In this document: positions 34,906 to 47,590 of the stretch, piece by piece
Position numbering within the stretch: the first letter of the stretch is position 1
Layout of the letters: the number at the start of each line of letters is the position of its first letter
NCBI GenBank assembly: GCA_016987375.1
Contig: PJRA01000314.1
Coordinates: 18,294 to 82,293, forward strand
Origin: Brachionus koreanus
Lineage: Eukaryota; Rotifera; Eurotatoria; Ploima; Brachionidae
DNA: 64,000 nucleotides
Direction of reading: 5' to 3'
Translations under genes and position numbers: made by a program
Notes under the pieces: generated by a model
What the model was told of the DNA's origin: nothing
The model's database searches: none
Seen by the model: the letters and a program-made list of their open reading frames with translations, nothing else

Positions 34906-36839
34906 ATGCCATCAAATCTAACAGCTGAAAATTCAAATTTTCTAATTAACTGTAGTGAAATTGAGCTAAACTTAAAAGCTACAAGACGATCTTTTATTTT
35001 ACTTTTGTTTTTTGACTTAACATTTACCTGTCTTCTATGGTTAATATACTGCACTGTATGTTTTGTTTTTTAAAATTCTATTTTTTAATTTTTTTAAAAG
35101 ACAAAAGGATTTTCGTTAGAGGAGGCTTACGAAGAAGAAATTAAAAAATATAATATAAATTCGTCACTTTTTGATGTTGCAGTACGATTCATAATTAAAT
35201 TATTTTAAATGTTAATATTTTTTTAAAAAGGTTGTTTCGATTGTTCGTTTTATTTTTTTTAACTTATTCTATACAATGATAAAATTGAACAATTGGATAC
35301 CCGCAGCAGTAAAAAAAGATTAAGTCAATTATCCATTTTTTTATACCTGTTCCATTTAAGATTTTAACATTTGCTTCATCAAGTTTTTTAATATCTAAAG
35401 TTGTTATTTTTGCGGTAAGAGACTTTTTCTTATAGACATTTGCTACGAATAAAAAGAGATTTTGTATTTATTTGGTTAAATCTACTTTATTCATTATGTT
35501 GAATAAATTTTAAATTTGCGAAACATTATTTTTTCACGTTAAACGCCCAATTTTAAATTACATCCAAAGTCTCTTTTGGTTCGTTCTCGAAAGCCAAAGA
35601 ATTTACTCTAATATTAAAAAATATCTAAAAGATAAAAGGAACTCACAAGGTCATCACTGATTATTTGATATTAATAATATCATTCCTAATTGTTTGGGCT
35701 CAAATAGGATATCTTGATATGAAAATATTTTCTTTCATCAGAAAGAAAGCTATTCTTCTTGGTATGTTTTTCTGAGTTGTTCCTAAAATTCAAATTTAAT
35801 TTAAGATACTGATTCAACTATTTCAAATGCATCAAGGGCAAATTATGGCTCGGTTAATACTACAAGAGGAATCTTATCTGAAGTCACATCTTATTACGCA
35901 AGTCCTTTAGATTCACCTCTAGGTTTTATTTTATTTTACTATTTTGATAAGATATTTTTAAATGAGTGAGCGTTTCTTAAGATTTTTCAGATGAAGATTG
36001 TGAACCACAGTCACAAAAAAATTTTAAAAAAGAGAAACTACTTAAACGAAAAACATACGGAAAGAATACTAGATCATCTTTAAACAGCATTACAGAAGAT
36101 TTAAAAATCAATGAAGTAAATTTAAAAAATTTTAAACGCTTTATTCACTTTAAAAACTTAGGAAAATGAGTATGACAATTTGAGCAAAGAATTGCTCCAG
36201 AGTTTAATCGACATAAAAGACGATAAAAATAATTGGAATGTAGTTGAATTTTTTCTGATCGACCTACTAAATGAAAAAAAAATAAATATTGATTATTTTG
36301 ATCAAAAAATCAAATGTTCTATTCAGACAAAATATTTTCCTAAGATAGGAAAAGTTTTTAAATTAGATACAGTAATACCATTTGATGAAAGTATCATTGT
36401 TAAAGTTCTAAAAGATGAAGTTGAACAATGTTCAAAATGGAATAATACAATAAAATCGGCTAAAATAGTTACTAAAATTCGGGAAGACTTATCAATATTA
36501 CATATTTGTGTTTACGAGCAAGCTGGTGGTGTAGTTTCCCCAAGAGATTTTGTAAACTTAAGCCGTTATGCTTACATTGATAACAGAGAGCATATTGTTG
36601 CAACAATTGCTTGTAAGTCAGATCAAGTTCCTGTTGTTGAGTCTTACGTTAGAGGCGAGAATGGACCAACCGGGTATTTTATTTCACGAATTGATGACAA
36701 TTTAACACAATTTACTTGGATTTTAAATGTAAATTTAAAAGGCTGGCTTCCACAATATTTAATAGATCAATCTTTGGAGACAGCGCAAAAAGATTTTATT
36801 GTTACTTTAATAAAACATCTAAATCAAATTAACATTTAA
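34906..36839 (+). CDS. STARD3: STARD3/MLN64, late-endosomal sterol-transfer protein (MENTAL + START)
   Basis: Eight exons give 464 residues (human 445): 34906-35055, 35101-35181, 35231-35308, 35361-35414, 35650-35761, 35806-35922, 35991-36115 and 36162-36839. The first five exons encode four hydrophobic segments of the MENTAL domain, beginning TRRSFILLLFFDLTFTCLLW. A Ser/Thr-rich linker with SYYASPLDSPLDED follows, then the START lipid-binding domain, with EQAGGVVSPRDFVNLSRY, SYVRGENGPTGYF and LKGWLPQYLIDQSLE. The family sits in late-endosome membranes and moves cholesterol at ER contact sites. Presence of both domains separates it from STARD3NL. The fourth intron (235 bp) is longer than the others and could hide one more small exon, since the human protein has a few extra residues there. 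Confidence 0.93.
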
Positions 36840-37171
36840 AATATTTTGATATAACTGTAAATAAAATTAGATTTTTTCTAAAACTTCATTTTATCAATAA
36901 AATATTTTTTATCATTCAGATATACCCAATAAAAGTTTTGTAAAGTCTCAACAAATAGTGGTTTTTGCTTTAAGTTATATTAATTCCAAATAAAATTTTG
37001 ATAAGCTTGTCATTTAACGGGGGCCAAAAAAAGTTATCTAAAAATACATTAAATTTAATTTTCTATAAGACCTTTCCCAATTTTTTTTTAAAATTTAAAA
37101 TCAGACTGGTTCTAGAATTAAAATTTTAAAAAAAATATTTCAAAAAGTTAAATTTTTGATAAGTTGTTAGT

Positions 37172-38136
37172 AAAAAATGTACCGAACAATCAAAAAAGAT
37201 TTGTACAGCTTTTTAAAAAGTAACTAAAATTTGCCAAAATCTGAAGTTGTTAGGCGATTCATTGTTTTCGGAAACAAAAAAAAGTTCTGTATACCGTTGG
37301 CTAGATATTATAGAAAAAGATTAAACTTACAAGAGAAAAAAAGAATGTCGTAAACCTGCTAAGATAGCGAGGAAACTAATGATGACTAAACTTAGAGCCT
37401 ATTTCAATCATAAATCGGGTCGTTCNNNNNNNNNNNNNNNNNNNNNNNNNNNNNNNNNNNNNNNNNNNNNNNNNNNNNNNNNNNNNNNNNNNNNNNNNNN
37501 NNNNNNNNNNNNNNNNNNNNNNNNNNNNNNNNNNNNNNNNNNNNNNNNNNNNNNNNNNNNNNNNNNNNNNNNNNNNNNNNNNNNNNNNNNNNNNNNNNNN
37601 NNNNNNNNNNNNNNNNNNNNNNNNNNNNNNNNNNNNNNNNNNNNNNNNNNNNNNNNNNNNNNNNNNNNNNNNNNNNNNNNNNNNNNNNNNNNNNNNNNNN
37701 NNNNNNNNNNNNNNNNNNNNNNNNNNNNNNNNNNNNNNNNNNNNNNNNNNNNNNNNNNNNNNNNNNNNNNNNNNNNNNNNNNNNNNNNNNNNNNNNNNNN
37801 NNNNNNNNNNNNNNNNNNNNNNNNNNNNNNNNNNNNNNNNNNNNNNNNNNNNNNNNNNNNNNNNNNNNNNNNNNNNNNNNNNNNNNNNNNNNNNNNNNNN
37901 NNNNNNNNNNNNNNNNNNNNNNNNNNNNNNNNNNNNNNNNNNNNNNNNNNNNNNNNNNNNNNNNNNNNNNNNNNNNNNNNNNNNNNNNNNNNNNNNNNNN
38001 NNNTTGCCTGAGCAATATCGATCCAAAGGTTGTACATGTCGAGAGTGTTCGCTCTAGGCTCGATTTCATACGTCGTCATGGAGTTCAATACCTTAAGCGA
38101 TATTTTTTCAAAATGGGAGGGTTCAGTTATAGATTA
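37172..38136 (+). pseudogene. Tc1/mariner transposase, N- and C-terminal pieces
   Basis: The N-terminal piece (37172-37425) has two in-frame stops and a DNA-binding domain ending NHKSGRS at the gap edge. The C-terminal piece (38005-38136) reads DPKVVHVESVRSRL and ends in a stop after GGFSYRLKP. The DDE/DDD residues lie within unknown sequence, so activity cannot be assessed. Confidence 0.65.
37426..38003. other. Assembly gap (578 N)
   Basis: A run of N. Translations across it are meaningless. Confidence 1.
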
Positions 38137-38205
38137 AAGCCTTAGTTAAATAAAAAATTTTTTATGATAAAATTAATTTTGTGCCATTTTTTATTCTACA
38201 CCCGT

Positions 38206-39631
38206 TAAAACAGAAAAATTTAAATTTTTTAAATTTTTTTTAACTAGTTTTTTTAAATTTATATTATTTTTAAATTTTTAGCTCATATCTCTATTGTCTT
38301 AACAAGTTTATCTAAAGAGAGTGTTCAAAATGTCCACAGTTTATGACAAATTAGTCAGGCATTTTTCTTTATTTTGTCAAAATTTTTTTTAAAGTAAAAT
38401 AAATTATTGAAAAAAGTCTAATTAAAGTTCAATTTAAAATTTGTATAAATCACTCTTAGCTTTATTTTGAATGAATTTTTAAGGATCGATAATTATTTCG
38501 TAAGATGTTTTAATTTTAATAAACCAGTTGTATTTTTGAACAACTATTTTTTTTTTTAAATTTTAATAGAATATTTACTCATGTACTATTATTTTACTTC
38601 TTATTGAATTTTTATTTGATTAAAATTTAATTTTAATTAAAGGTTTTAAAATAATGGTGATATTTTAAAGATTCTTGTCTAGCGTAATTTCACCATATAA
38701 TTCAAAAATTAAGTTTTTTTAACTAAAAAACAGTTTTTGAACATGATTCATAAGTATGTATCTGGTTGAAGTTTTACAACAAATTTATACAAAAAGTTAA
38801 TATGAGGTGAAAAAAATGATTTTGATGGATTATAGAAAAAATATTGATTCGCTTTCTTATTCCTTTCTACAATGAATGCTAATCAATGAAATTTTGAACA
38901 AATTTTTTTTAAACTTTAATCTACTAATTTTTTTGTGTTTGTGCACACTAAAGTGTGAGTTCTACAGCTAAATTCTAAAATGCGCTCGAAAGAGCAAAAA
39001 ATGCTACATTAGAAAAATAGCGTTCACCAGAATGCGAAGTTTTAGTTCTGGCTAAAGCACGTACTCCGCTCAATTATTTTATTAGTTTTTTCTTAAGACC
39101 TGCTCAAATTTAATAGCCAAAAGGCATATTACAATTACACATGATAGTAAATATTTTTTTTTATAGATATACCTGACCGGAGTCTTTTAATTATATTCCA
39201 TGTCTCTAGGAATTGATGAATGTTTTGTTTTAAAATAATTGGTCCCTTGTTTAGCAATAACCAATTTATTTACTTTTAATAAAAATATGAATAGACCAAA
39301 AATTTTTTTAACTCAACAAAAAAATACAAGTCTTTTTTAAATTTTGGTGTTAAAAATTTAAAAAAAAAAAAATATTTAAAATAAAGTAAAAAGGAAATAA
39401 AATTTTCTTTTTTGAAAAAATATTACATAATAAATATAAGTTTTCTTATTTGTTTTTTAGAGTTGCATAAAATTTATAATTAACTGGAAAATTCAAATTT
39501 TGCTACTAAATTTTGATTTGGTCGCCGCACATTCCCAGGTTATAAAAAATTTTAAAAATTTACAATTTATTTTTACAAATGCAGAAAAATATCGATTATA
39601 ATAAATGTTTTATTTTTATTTGATTATTAGG
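38206..39631. other. AT-rich spacer, no gene seen
   Basis: 3' flank of the TRAK gene and right flank of the mariner element. A less AT-rich patch near 38940-39070 has no long frame. Confidence 0.5.
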
Positions 39632-42600
39632 CTATCTTTGGTTCCGTTTGAGCAATGAGAGTGATCTTAATAACGAGGATAAATCAACTTGATGATTTAG
39701 CAATGGATTCAATTTTGTCACCGTAACGAAAGCACTTTTTTTTAAATCATCTTCATTGTAATTTAAGTCCTCTAAATCTGGTGTTGGTGGGCTAAGCCTA
39801 GACGGAGAAGGTGGTGGTGTTTTACATTTGTTCTGGCTAAGATTTTTGCCCATTTCGGACACTTCTTCAGATGCATCCTTATCGTTTTTTAGAATTATCT
39901 GGTTGAATCCTTTTAATTTATGAACAATTTGATCAAAAAAACCAAAATTTGACTTGTTTTCAATTTTTTGGTTCAGTTCTTCATCCACTAATTCGTTAAC
40001 AGGACTGCCTGGTGGAGTAGGAGGATTTTTGAAATAATTAGAAATAGAATTAATAATTTTGGCAAACGAGTTATTATTTTCGAAGTTTGCCGGTGAAGAA
40101 GGAGGTGTGTCAGGATCCGAAAATTCACCTTTAAGTGTTTGCTTATCTTGAATAGATCTAAATAAAATGGTTTTAACCTTGCCAAAAAAACTTGGATTTT
40201 CTTGCAATTCTTCTTCTTGTTCATTTAATTTATCGGCTTGAATATTATTCTGAACTTCTTCATTTTCAAGTAGTTTAGTCAGAATTTCTAGTTTAGAAGG
40301 TGATAAAACTCGATTTTGGTATTCTGAATTACGATCTTGATTTGAAATTTCAAAGTAATCCAAATCGTCTTTAATAAATTCCAATTCATCTAAAAGACTA
40401 TCCCTGTCATCCTCTTTAATATCAGATTCAGTCTCAGATGAATTGCCTTTGATCGAAATTCCTGGTCTATTTTCAAATAAACATCCAAAACTAGGAGTAG
40501 CAAGATTTTGCCAATGTTGTAGTGTGTACGATCCTTCAATTGGTTTAACAATTTGAAGCTTTTCGGGATGGATAAAAGAATTGGATCGCCAAAAATTAGA
40601 ATAAATCGAATTAGACCCAGTAGAAAATGTACTATCTGGAGTAGGACAATTCAAGATTTTTTTTTCCATATCTAAGTGATTCATGACTATATTCTCGTCT
40701 TCTGATTGAAAACAACTTTCGCTAGTACTCGTTCCTGGAATTGATTTTATCATTTTTTGTTTAACTTTTTTGATTAAATTATTTGACTGTGAAATTTTTT
40801 GGGATAAAAAATTCTCTCGATGGTTACGGCTAATTGTAGAGAAAACTTCGGCCGCGAAAGAACTGTTATTAATTGATTGATTTGAGGGTACAAATGGAGA
40901 AAAGATTTTATTTTTTGATTTAAATATAAAACTTGAATCTAAATCATCAGAGTCATCTTTTAGCATATAAAATGATTCCAAAGCATGATTATCTACGTTA
41001 GAAGAAGTGCCTATGGAAAAATTTAAGTTGGATCTTCTTCGTGAAGCTTTTCGCCTAAGTATGCTAATCTCTTCTTGACTCTTATTAAGCATTTGAACGC
41101 ATTCGTTGTATTTATCTTTAAATTCTCGAATTTGTTCAATTAAATCGGCTTTTGAAGTCTCATAGATTGATTGAAGCTCTAAGTTATCTTTTGTTAAACA
41201 TTTAATTCTCACTTGTAATTCGAATATCTTCAATATCGAATATTTTTTTTAGAAATTTAAATATTTCACAAAGTACTTACTTGTCCAAAAAGATTATTAA
41301 TTTCTTCTTGTTGGCTATTGCACTCTGTAGTTTTGTTTTTAAGCTCATTTTGAGTGTGCTTTAAAGTTTCCTGAGATTCTTCCAGCTCTCTAAAACAATT
41401 TTCAATTAAATTCGATTCTTTTAATTCTAGGTCAGCTGTTTCTTTTTCGAAAAAATCAGCTTTACACTTCAATTGCTCATTTTCTTCTTCTAGATACTCA
41501 ATTTTAAGTTTATATTCATTCAACGTATCAATATTGATTTCGTTTACACGCTTAGTATGATGGTTATTTGAGGATTTGTGATAATCAACAGAATTTTCCT
41601 CAAAATTACAGTCTTGTTCTGATTCTATAAAGCTCTTCAGTAAATTGTCCTTGATTTGTATCTCATACCTTAATTGATTTACCATTTCGTTTGTTTTAAC
41701 CAGTTCTTCTTCTAAAAACTCAATTTTTTCCTCCAACTTTTGGTCTTTCTCCAATAATTGCTTACCAATGGTGGCAGCTAATTCCAAATCTCTTTCTTTT
41801 TCATCTAACAACCTGGTTACTGCTTCTATATCATAATAAGTTTTTGTCATTTGGCTAACTCTGTACCCACTTTGAACTAAAAAAAATGAAATAAGAAAAA
41901 ATTTACTTAAAAAAATATAAAGATTTATTCAAAACAATAAAAAAAGGCTTCGATGTTTTTCATTTTAGTTTAGAAAACAAGATAATTTTTAATAAAAGCT
42001 AGTTGTTTTTTTGTCTAATCATTATTAAAGCGACTTAAAACTAAATGCAATTTTACTTTTACTATTTTTTTTAATCCTTTTATAGATAAGATCAATTATT
42101 TTTTTATTAATTATTTTTGAATATCTTGTTGAAAATTAATTTAAAATTAACAAAATTAAATAAATTTCATTTAATTATTTTCAATGTTAATAAACAATAA
42201 GTTGTTAGTTAATAATTTGAATACCTGAATGAATTTTTAACTATTATTCACCATAAAATTAAGAATAAAAGTTGAATAAATTTTTTGATGCATGAAATAA
42301 AATAAAAAAATCTGAAATTTTTGAGTTATTAAAGTATATGTAATAAAATGTAATCAAGATAATTTAAAAAGAGGCAAATAACTAAAAATATTGGTTTTGT
42401 CCACCAGATAATTTTAAAAGCATTCATTTCACTTTAGTTTCTAAAAAAAAATTAAAACAAAAGTTCTTTAAAAAGTACACATGAACTTACAAAAGAATAT
42501 ATAAATCAAAGCTCACAAGAAAAAATTCTTGTTTACTTTAAAGAAATTTTTTTTACTACTATTGAATGAAAACTTTTTGGAGCAGTTTTATTTTCTTTAA

Positions 42601-43174
42601 AATAAAATAATTAAGTTTTAAATTTTGATTTAAATGATTTAATTATGATTATTTTAATGAGAACATACTGTTTTGTTTCCTTAATTTTTTTTTCTGAAAT
42701 TTCAAAATGTTTTTTTCAGTAAAGAAATAAATGTTTAGATTGATATTATTCTAATAAAAAATTTGAATCTTACTGAAATAATCAAGAGTGAATCCAATTT
42801 GTTCGTTTGTTAGTTCACTTATTTCGTTTTCGTCAATATATAAAGGCGCTCTTATCCAGTCGCAATTACTATGAGAAAAAATATTATCAGCTCTGAGTTT
42901 GTATTGTGGTAAATTTTCGTCTAATAAACTTATAACGTCAACTTCGGCTATATTATCTGAAGAGCAAATATCTTGAAGATAATGTAATTAATAATCTTTA
43001 CAAACTAAAATAAAAACTTTACTAATATTTACCTGTTAAAGTTTCGATTTCACGGGTTTCATAAGACTTTAAGCTCTCATTGATTTCTTCATTTGACTGA
43101 GTTTCTTTTTTATTTCTATCATCTGTTTTTGTTGGGTTTATTTTTGAAATTGTGGAATGAGAGGAATTATTCAT
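39632..43174 (-). CDS. TRAK1: TRAK/Milton, kinesin-Miro adaptor for mitochondrial transport
   Basis: Four exons on the minus strand: 43174-43033, 42971-42774, 41876-41281 and 41227-39632, giving 843 residues (human TRAK1 953). Exon 2 reads DICSSDNIAEVDVISLLDEN, and the joined start of exon 3 gives VSQMTKTYYDIEAVTRLL. These are the HAP1/TRAK N-terminal signature, followed by a long coiled coil to about residue 360. The last exon is mostly disordered and Ser-rich, with three TPPxSP-type motifs (TPPSSP, TPPGSP, TPPPSP) and PTPD. Milton/TRAK proteins link Miro on mitochondria to kinesin-1 and dynein. The large intron 2 (897 bp, 41877-42773) is AT-rich and holds no visible exon. One TRAK gene is expected in most invertebrates, so the symbol is given by similarity. 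Confidence 0.93.
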
Positions 43175-43443
43175 TTAGAAAATCATTTGGAAAATGAAAA
43201 TTTCAAATGTCTATATTTCTTGAACAATTTTATGCTTTCACCAAATTAAAAAAAAAATTTCATAACTTAAATAATTAAAAGAAAATTAAAATTTCATTTA
43301 TCAATTATCTAGTATTTAAAAAGTTGAACTTTTTTAAGAGACAATTTTTTATTTAAATAAAATAATAAGTTTAATTTTTAAAATCATGTGATTCGTTTAA
43401 GTTTAAAAATAAAATTGATAATATAATTAGGAAAAAAATAAAA

Positions 43444-44172
43444 CTATTCAAAATAATTCGAATTTTTAGTTTGTCTTATTAATATCAGTATGGAAATCAT
43501 TCCTATAAGCTCAATACTAATAATAAATATACTAGGTATGACTAATAATTTGACTGAATGATTTTTTATGTCATCAACGATCTTATTACCACAGCCGATC
43601 TTCTCAATTTTATAATCGTAACAGCATTTTTCGGCTAAATCAGTTCCTTTAAAATCAGATGGACCATTAAATCCACAACATTTAAAAATTTTAGAAACAT
43701 CTTTAGACAAATTACATTTGTTCTCAAAATCAGTTGTGTTCCTAAATGAATCGTTAATTAAATCATAAATTGTCGAATTAAATGATTGTTTAAATTTTTT
43801 TTCAATCGAACTTGAGCTGAAAACAAGGACTAAAATACTAATTGCATGCGCTAAAAATAGCAATAAAATGATTATCTCATAAATAACCAAGAAAAATCGG
43901 TTCATCTTCTTTGCCCCAATCAGACCGATTACACTTACTAAACAAACAAATCCACTAATTATTAGAAGTGAAGTTGAAACAGAACTAATTGATCCGGTTT
44001 TGATTATTAAATCAGCATTTGGAATATCAAGAAATTTGTTTAATAAATTAGTCCATTTTAGAATTGCAGCTGTAATAAATACCACAATGCCACATATAAA
44101 CAATAATGAGTTCAAAATGATTAAAAAAACTCTAATTGAAGTGGCAAAACAACCTAACCTTAACTTCGACAT
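43444..44172 (-). CDS. Tetraspanin
   Basis: Single exon, 242 residues. Four hydrophobic segments lie at about residues 14-36, 66-88, 95-118 and 208-232. The large extracellular loop between segments 3 and 4 carries the defining CCG (C165-C166-G167), plus C153, C183-C184 and C194, giving six Cys as in many tetraspanins. Asn-linked sites NST and NTT are in the loop. Tetraspanins organise membrane microdomains with integrins and enzymes; which member this is cannot be told. It lies 269 bp downstream of the TRAK start, on the same strand. The ATG at 44172 is chosen over the upstream GTG. Confidence 0.93.
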   Translation of the reverse strand: MSKLRLGCFATSIRVFLIILNSLLFICGIVVFITAAILKWTNLLNKFLDIPNADLIIKTGSISSVSTSLLIISGFVCLVSVIGLIGAKKMNRFFLVIYEIIILLLFLAHAISILVLVFSSSSIEKKFKQSFNSTIYDLINDSFRNTTDFENKCNLSKDVSKIFKCCGFNGPSDFKGTDLAEKCCYDYKIEKIGCGNKIVDDIKNHSVKLLVIPSIFIISIELIGMISILILIRQTKNSNYFE

Positions 44173-46446
44173 CACAAATATTTGAAAATTATTTTAAAGA
44201 ACTGTTTAGAATTGGGCATTATATAGAAAAAAATAGAAAAATCACGAGTTTTTCTTATCGTTTTTTATTTTGAATCACATAATTTAGAAATTTAAAAAAA
44301 AAAAGTTACTTTTAAAATATCATTGATTTTTGTTTAAAACTTTAACGTGGTTAATATTCATTAATAATACTTTATATCTAAAAGAAAATTAATTCAATGA
44401 TAAAATCTATTTTTTTTATTTAAAAAAAGATAATTATTCTGGAAGAATTCGATAGAGAATAATTACCTTATCATTATTTATAATAGAAAATTTTTCTTTT
44501 AATAGAGATTGATAATTTATGTTAAATCACAAAGATTTAGTAAACTAATTGGTTCTTAGATAATACAAGCTAATACTAGACGCTATTCTAAAAGTATGAC
44601 ATAAAATGGTTGCTGTCGTTTGTGCCTCAAGATTTTAGATTATAATATTTAAAAATTTTCATTCTATATCTAATAAATTATGAACTTGTGCCTATGTAAC
44701 TAACAAAAATCATAAATTTTCAATGATTTTAATTTCTTGCAACTCTTTATAATTTGAATAAATTAGCATATGTTATAGTTTTGCAAATCTGCAAACTTTT
44801 TTTTAAAAAAATAACCACAATTTAGCCAACTTTTCGAATCTGAGCCGAGATACTGATTTTTAATATTAATTAAAAATTATGTGATAATTATCAAAAAATT
44901 ATCTAAAATATTTTCTCTAGGAAAAATGAACATAACTATATGTATTAATTTTCAAATCTTTTATTTGATAATTCTTTAAACTTTTATAAAAATAATAAAT
45001 AATGGCTAAAAAAATACTTCAAATTTATCATTTTTTTTTGATATGTTAAATCATTAAAAAATATTGTTCGATTATCCTATTAAAATTAAAAAAAATATTT
45101 TTTAGCTAAACATCCAAATAGATCCATTAATGTTCTTCAATTTGAAATGTCAATAGTATTGTCTTGACTAAATTATAATTAATATTTAACAAAAAAAGAC
45201 GCACAAAACTGTTTATTTTCTTTTTATTTCATTCAGTTAAGTTTATGAAAAAAATCAAAACATAAATTACTTAGTTATTAACCTTATTTTGTTGCTTTAC
45301 TAAACAAGACTTAGCATTTTCTTTTCTTCTAGATTCGGCTATAGGTTTAATATTTTATTGATTAATATTGGTAAAGCTATACTTTACTTTTGTCTCGTTA
45401 TAAATTTTGATCTAAAAAAATTAATTTTTCAGAATTTTTTTCTGTTAACTAATTTTAAATTCATTGATCTTCTATACAAAAGAAAAAAACTCTCGCTATT
45501 CTAGATAGTTAAAGCAACAATTGTGAAGAATTTCTTTAAGTTAAGTTTCTTTTGAAAACCGAATATTAATTAATTTATATATTACACTTTTAAAATAATT
45601 TGGTTTTACAAAAATTTTTATTCTGGTCTTTTTTTTAATTTAAAAAAATATGAAAATGTTGTCTAAAGTCTACAGTTAAAATATTTTTTTTTAAATAAAA
45701 ATTAGTCGGAAACAGATATTTTTTATAATTAAAATTATCAAATTGAATTGGTGTGTAAATATACTGGCATAGAAACAAAACATATGTTAAACATAATTTC
45801 TAAAATTTTAATAAATTCTATTGACTGAAAATGAAAATATTATTTAAATTCTGTTTAAACTAAAGCATTTATAAATTTGATCGAAAATAAAATTCTATTC
45901 TATCAGAAAAGATAAATTTTTCTAACTTTAAATCCTTTTTTTTCAAATAAATACGAATACATTTAAAACAATAACACACTGAATTGATAAAAGCATACAT
46001 GTTTATAAATTTTTTAAACTTTTCTTAAAATTTTGAATATCAAATTAGATTAATTTTGGCTAACACTTTTTAGTAAAAAAATATCTGTTATTTACCAAAT
46101 CATGGAGGGTGTTGCAAGAGCAACAATGTCTTCGAGAAGACACATAAAAATGTTTCTTACGATTTTAAATTATGATTGAAAATTTAGAAATTTTTTATGT
46201 TTCAAAAGGAAAATTTTACGAGTATTCATAAACTCGAAGACGAAAAAGCTAGCTTCAAAATAGTGAGAGAAAGAGTATCTTTTATAATTCAACTCATCAA
46301 GTTGTATTATATAGAATAAAATTAGAAGGGGCTTATAATAAAACCAAGAAAATGATTATTTATGTCTGTATACTGGTTATTTTTTAAACTTCATATTAAT
46401 TTTGAATAAAAATATATGTTTAGCATTTAGATTATTTTAAAAGACA
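44173..46446. other. Long AT-rich intergenic stretch, no gene seen
   Basis: About 2.3 kb with no open frame of note and no RNA gene that I can recognise. It separates the divergent tetraspanin and CAB39 genes and should contain both promoters. Confidence 0.5.
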
Positions 46447-47590
46447 ATGTTTCTATTCGGCAGAACTAAAACCCCACAAGAATTAGTTCGTACCTTAAAG
46501 GAACTTCTTTTCCAGTTGGAAAAGGGTGAGAAGAAATATGAAAAAGTATGCCATTTTTTTTTTAAATTTCTGTGTTTAATTCTAATTTATAGATAGCTGA
46601 GGATGTGACAAAATGTTTGAGTGGTATCAAAAATATTCTTTATGGAACAAATGATCAAGATCCTCAAACCGAAGTAATCGCTCAATTAGCCCAAGAAATC
46701 TATAACTCAAATCTAATTAGAATCATGATTGATAATATTATTCGAGTTGATTTCGAAGGAAAAAAAGATATAGCATCTATTTTTAATAATTTATTGAGAC
46801 GTCAAATAGGCAATCGATCCCCAACTGTCGATCATATTGCAAGCAGACCTGAAATTTTATCTAAACTTATTCACGGGTACTTTTTATTCAATTGATTTTT
46901 TTTTGATTTAAATCCAAATTTTGATTAAAGCTACGAAATTCAGGATATTGCTTTGAACTGTGGTATGATGTTACGCGAATGTTGCAGGCATGAAGAGTTG
47001 ACCAAACTTATTCTAAATTCAGATCAATTTTATAAATTTTTCGATTATGTTGAGCTATCGACATTTGACATTGCGTCCGATGCATTTTTGACCTTTAGAG
47101 TTGGAATCAAATAATTAAAAATAAATTATTTAATTATTTTTTTAAGGATCTACTCACAAAGCACAAAACTTTAAACGCAGCATTTTTGGAACAAAATTAT
47201 GATAAGTTTTTTGAACATTATCAAAAACTTCTTCATTCGGATAACTATGTAACTCGACGCCAATCACTCAAACTACTCGGTGAACTTCTTTTAGACCGAT
47301 ATAATTTTACTGTAATGACTCGATACATAAGCAATCCGGATAATTTAAAACTAATGATGAATATGTTAAGAGAAAAAAGCCGTAATATTCAATTCGAAGC
47401 ATTTCATGTATTCAAAGTGTTTGTCGCTAATCCCAATAAACCAAAACCAATAACAGACATTTTGTTGCGTAATAAAGAAAAATTGATTGAATTTTTGTCC
47501 AATTTTCATTCAGATAGGAGTGAAGACGAACAGTTTAATGATGAAAAAGCATACTTGATAAAGCAGATCAAAGAGTTAAAAGAGGTTTAG
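46447..47590 (+). CDS. CAB39: MO25/CAB39, scaffold of the LKB1-STRAD kinase complex
   Basis: Four exons: 46447-46545, 46593-46876, 46931-47099 and 47147-47590, introns 47, 54 and 47 bp, 331 residues (human 341). It starts [14 protein letters not shown]. Signature stretches include [59 protein letters not shown] and [20 protein letters not shown]. It ends [20 protein letters not shown]. The fold is a stack of helical repeats like armadillo. MO25 stabilises STRAD and activates LKB1, and also SPAK/OSR1 and MST kinases, in the cytoplasm. Conservation is very high. The third donor (A|GTTGGA) is non-consensus but required by the frame. Confidence 0.96.

Larger units (their letters stand above)
37017..38205 (+). 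mobile_element. Tc1/mariner-type transposon, interrupted by an assembly gap
   Basis: Terminal sequence ACGGGGGCCAAAAAAAG on the left and, inverted, ACGGGTGTAG on the right are each flanked by TA, the target used by Tc1/mariner elements. The 1189-bp size, gap included, also fits. Inside, the left part reads a helix-turn-helix (SSVYRWLDIIEKD, then a stop, then KRKKECRKPAKIARK). After the gap, VRSRLDFIRRHGVQYLKR and a stop match the C-terminus of such transposases. The catalytic part is hidden in the gap. At least one stop codon in the N-terminal part suggests a dead copy. Confidence 0.75.

Noticed and set aside
37376..38088. Open frames of more than 200 codons on both strands
   Set aside because: They run through the N gap; only the short edges are real sequence and the frames have no meaning.
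39988..40224. 78-codon frame overlapping TRAK on the minus strand
   Set aside because: Alternate frame of the TRAK last exon; the TRAK frame is supported by its splice phases and motifs.
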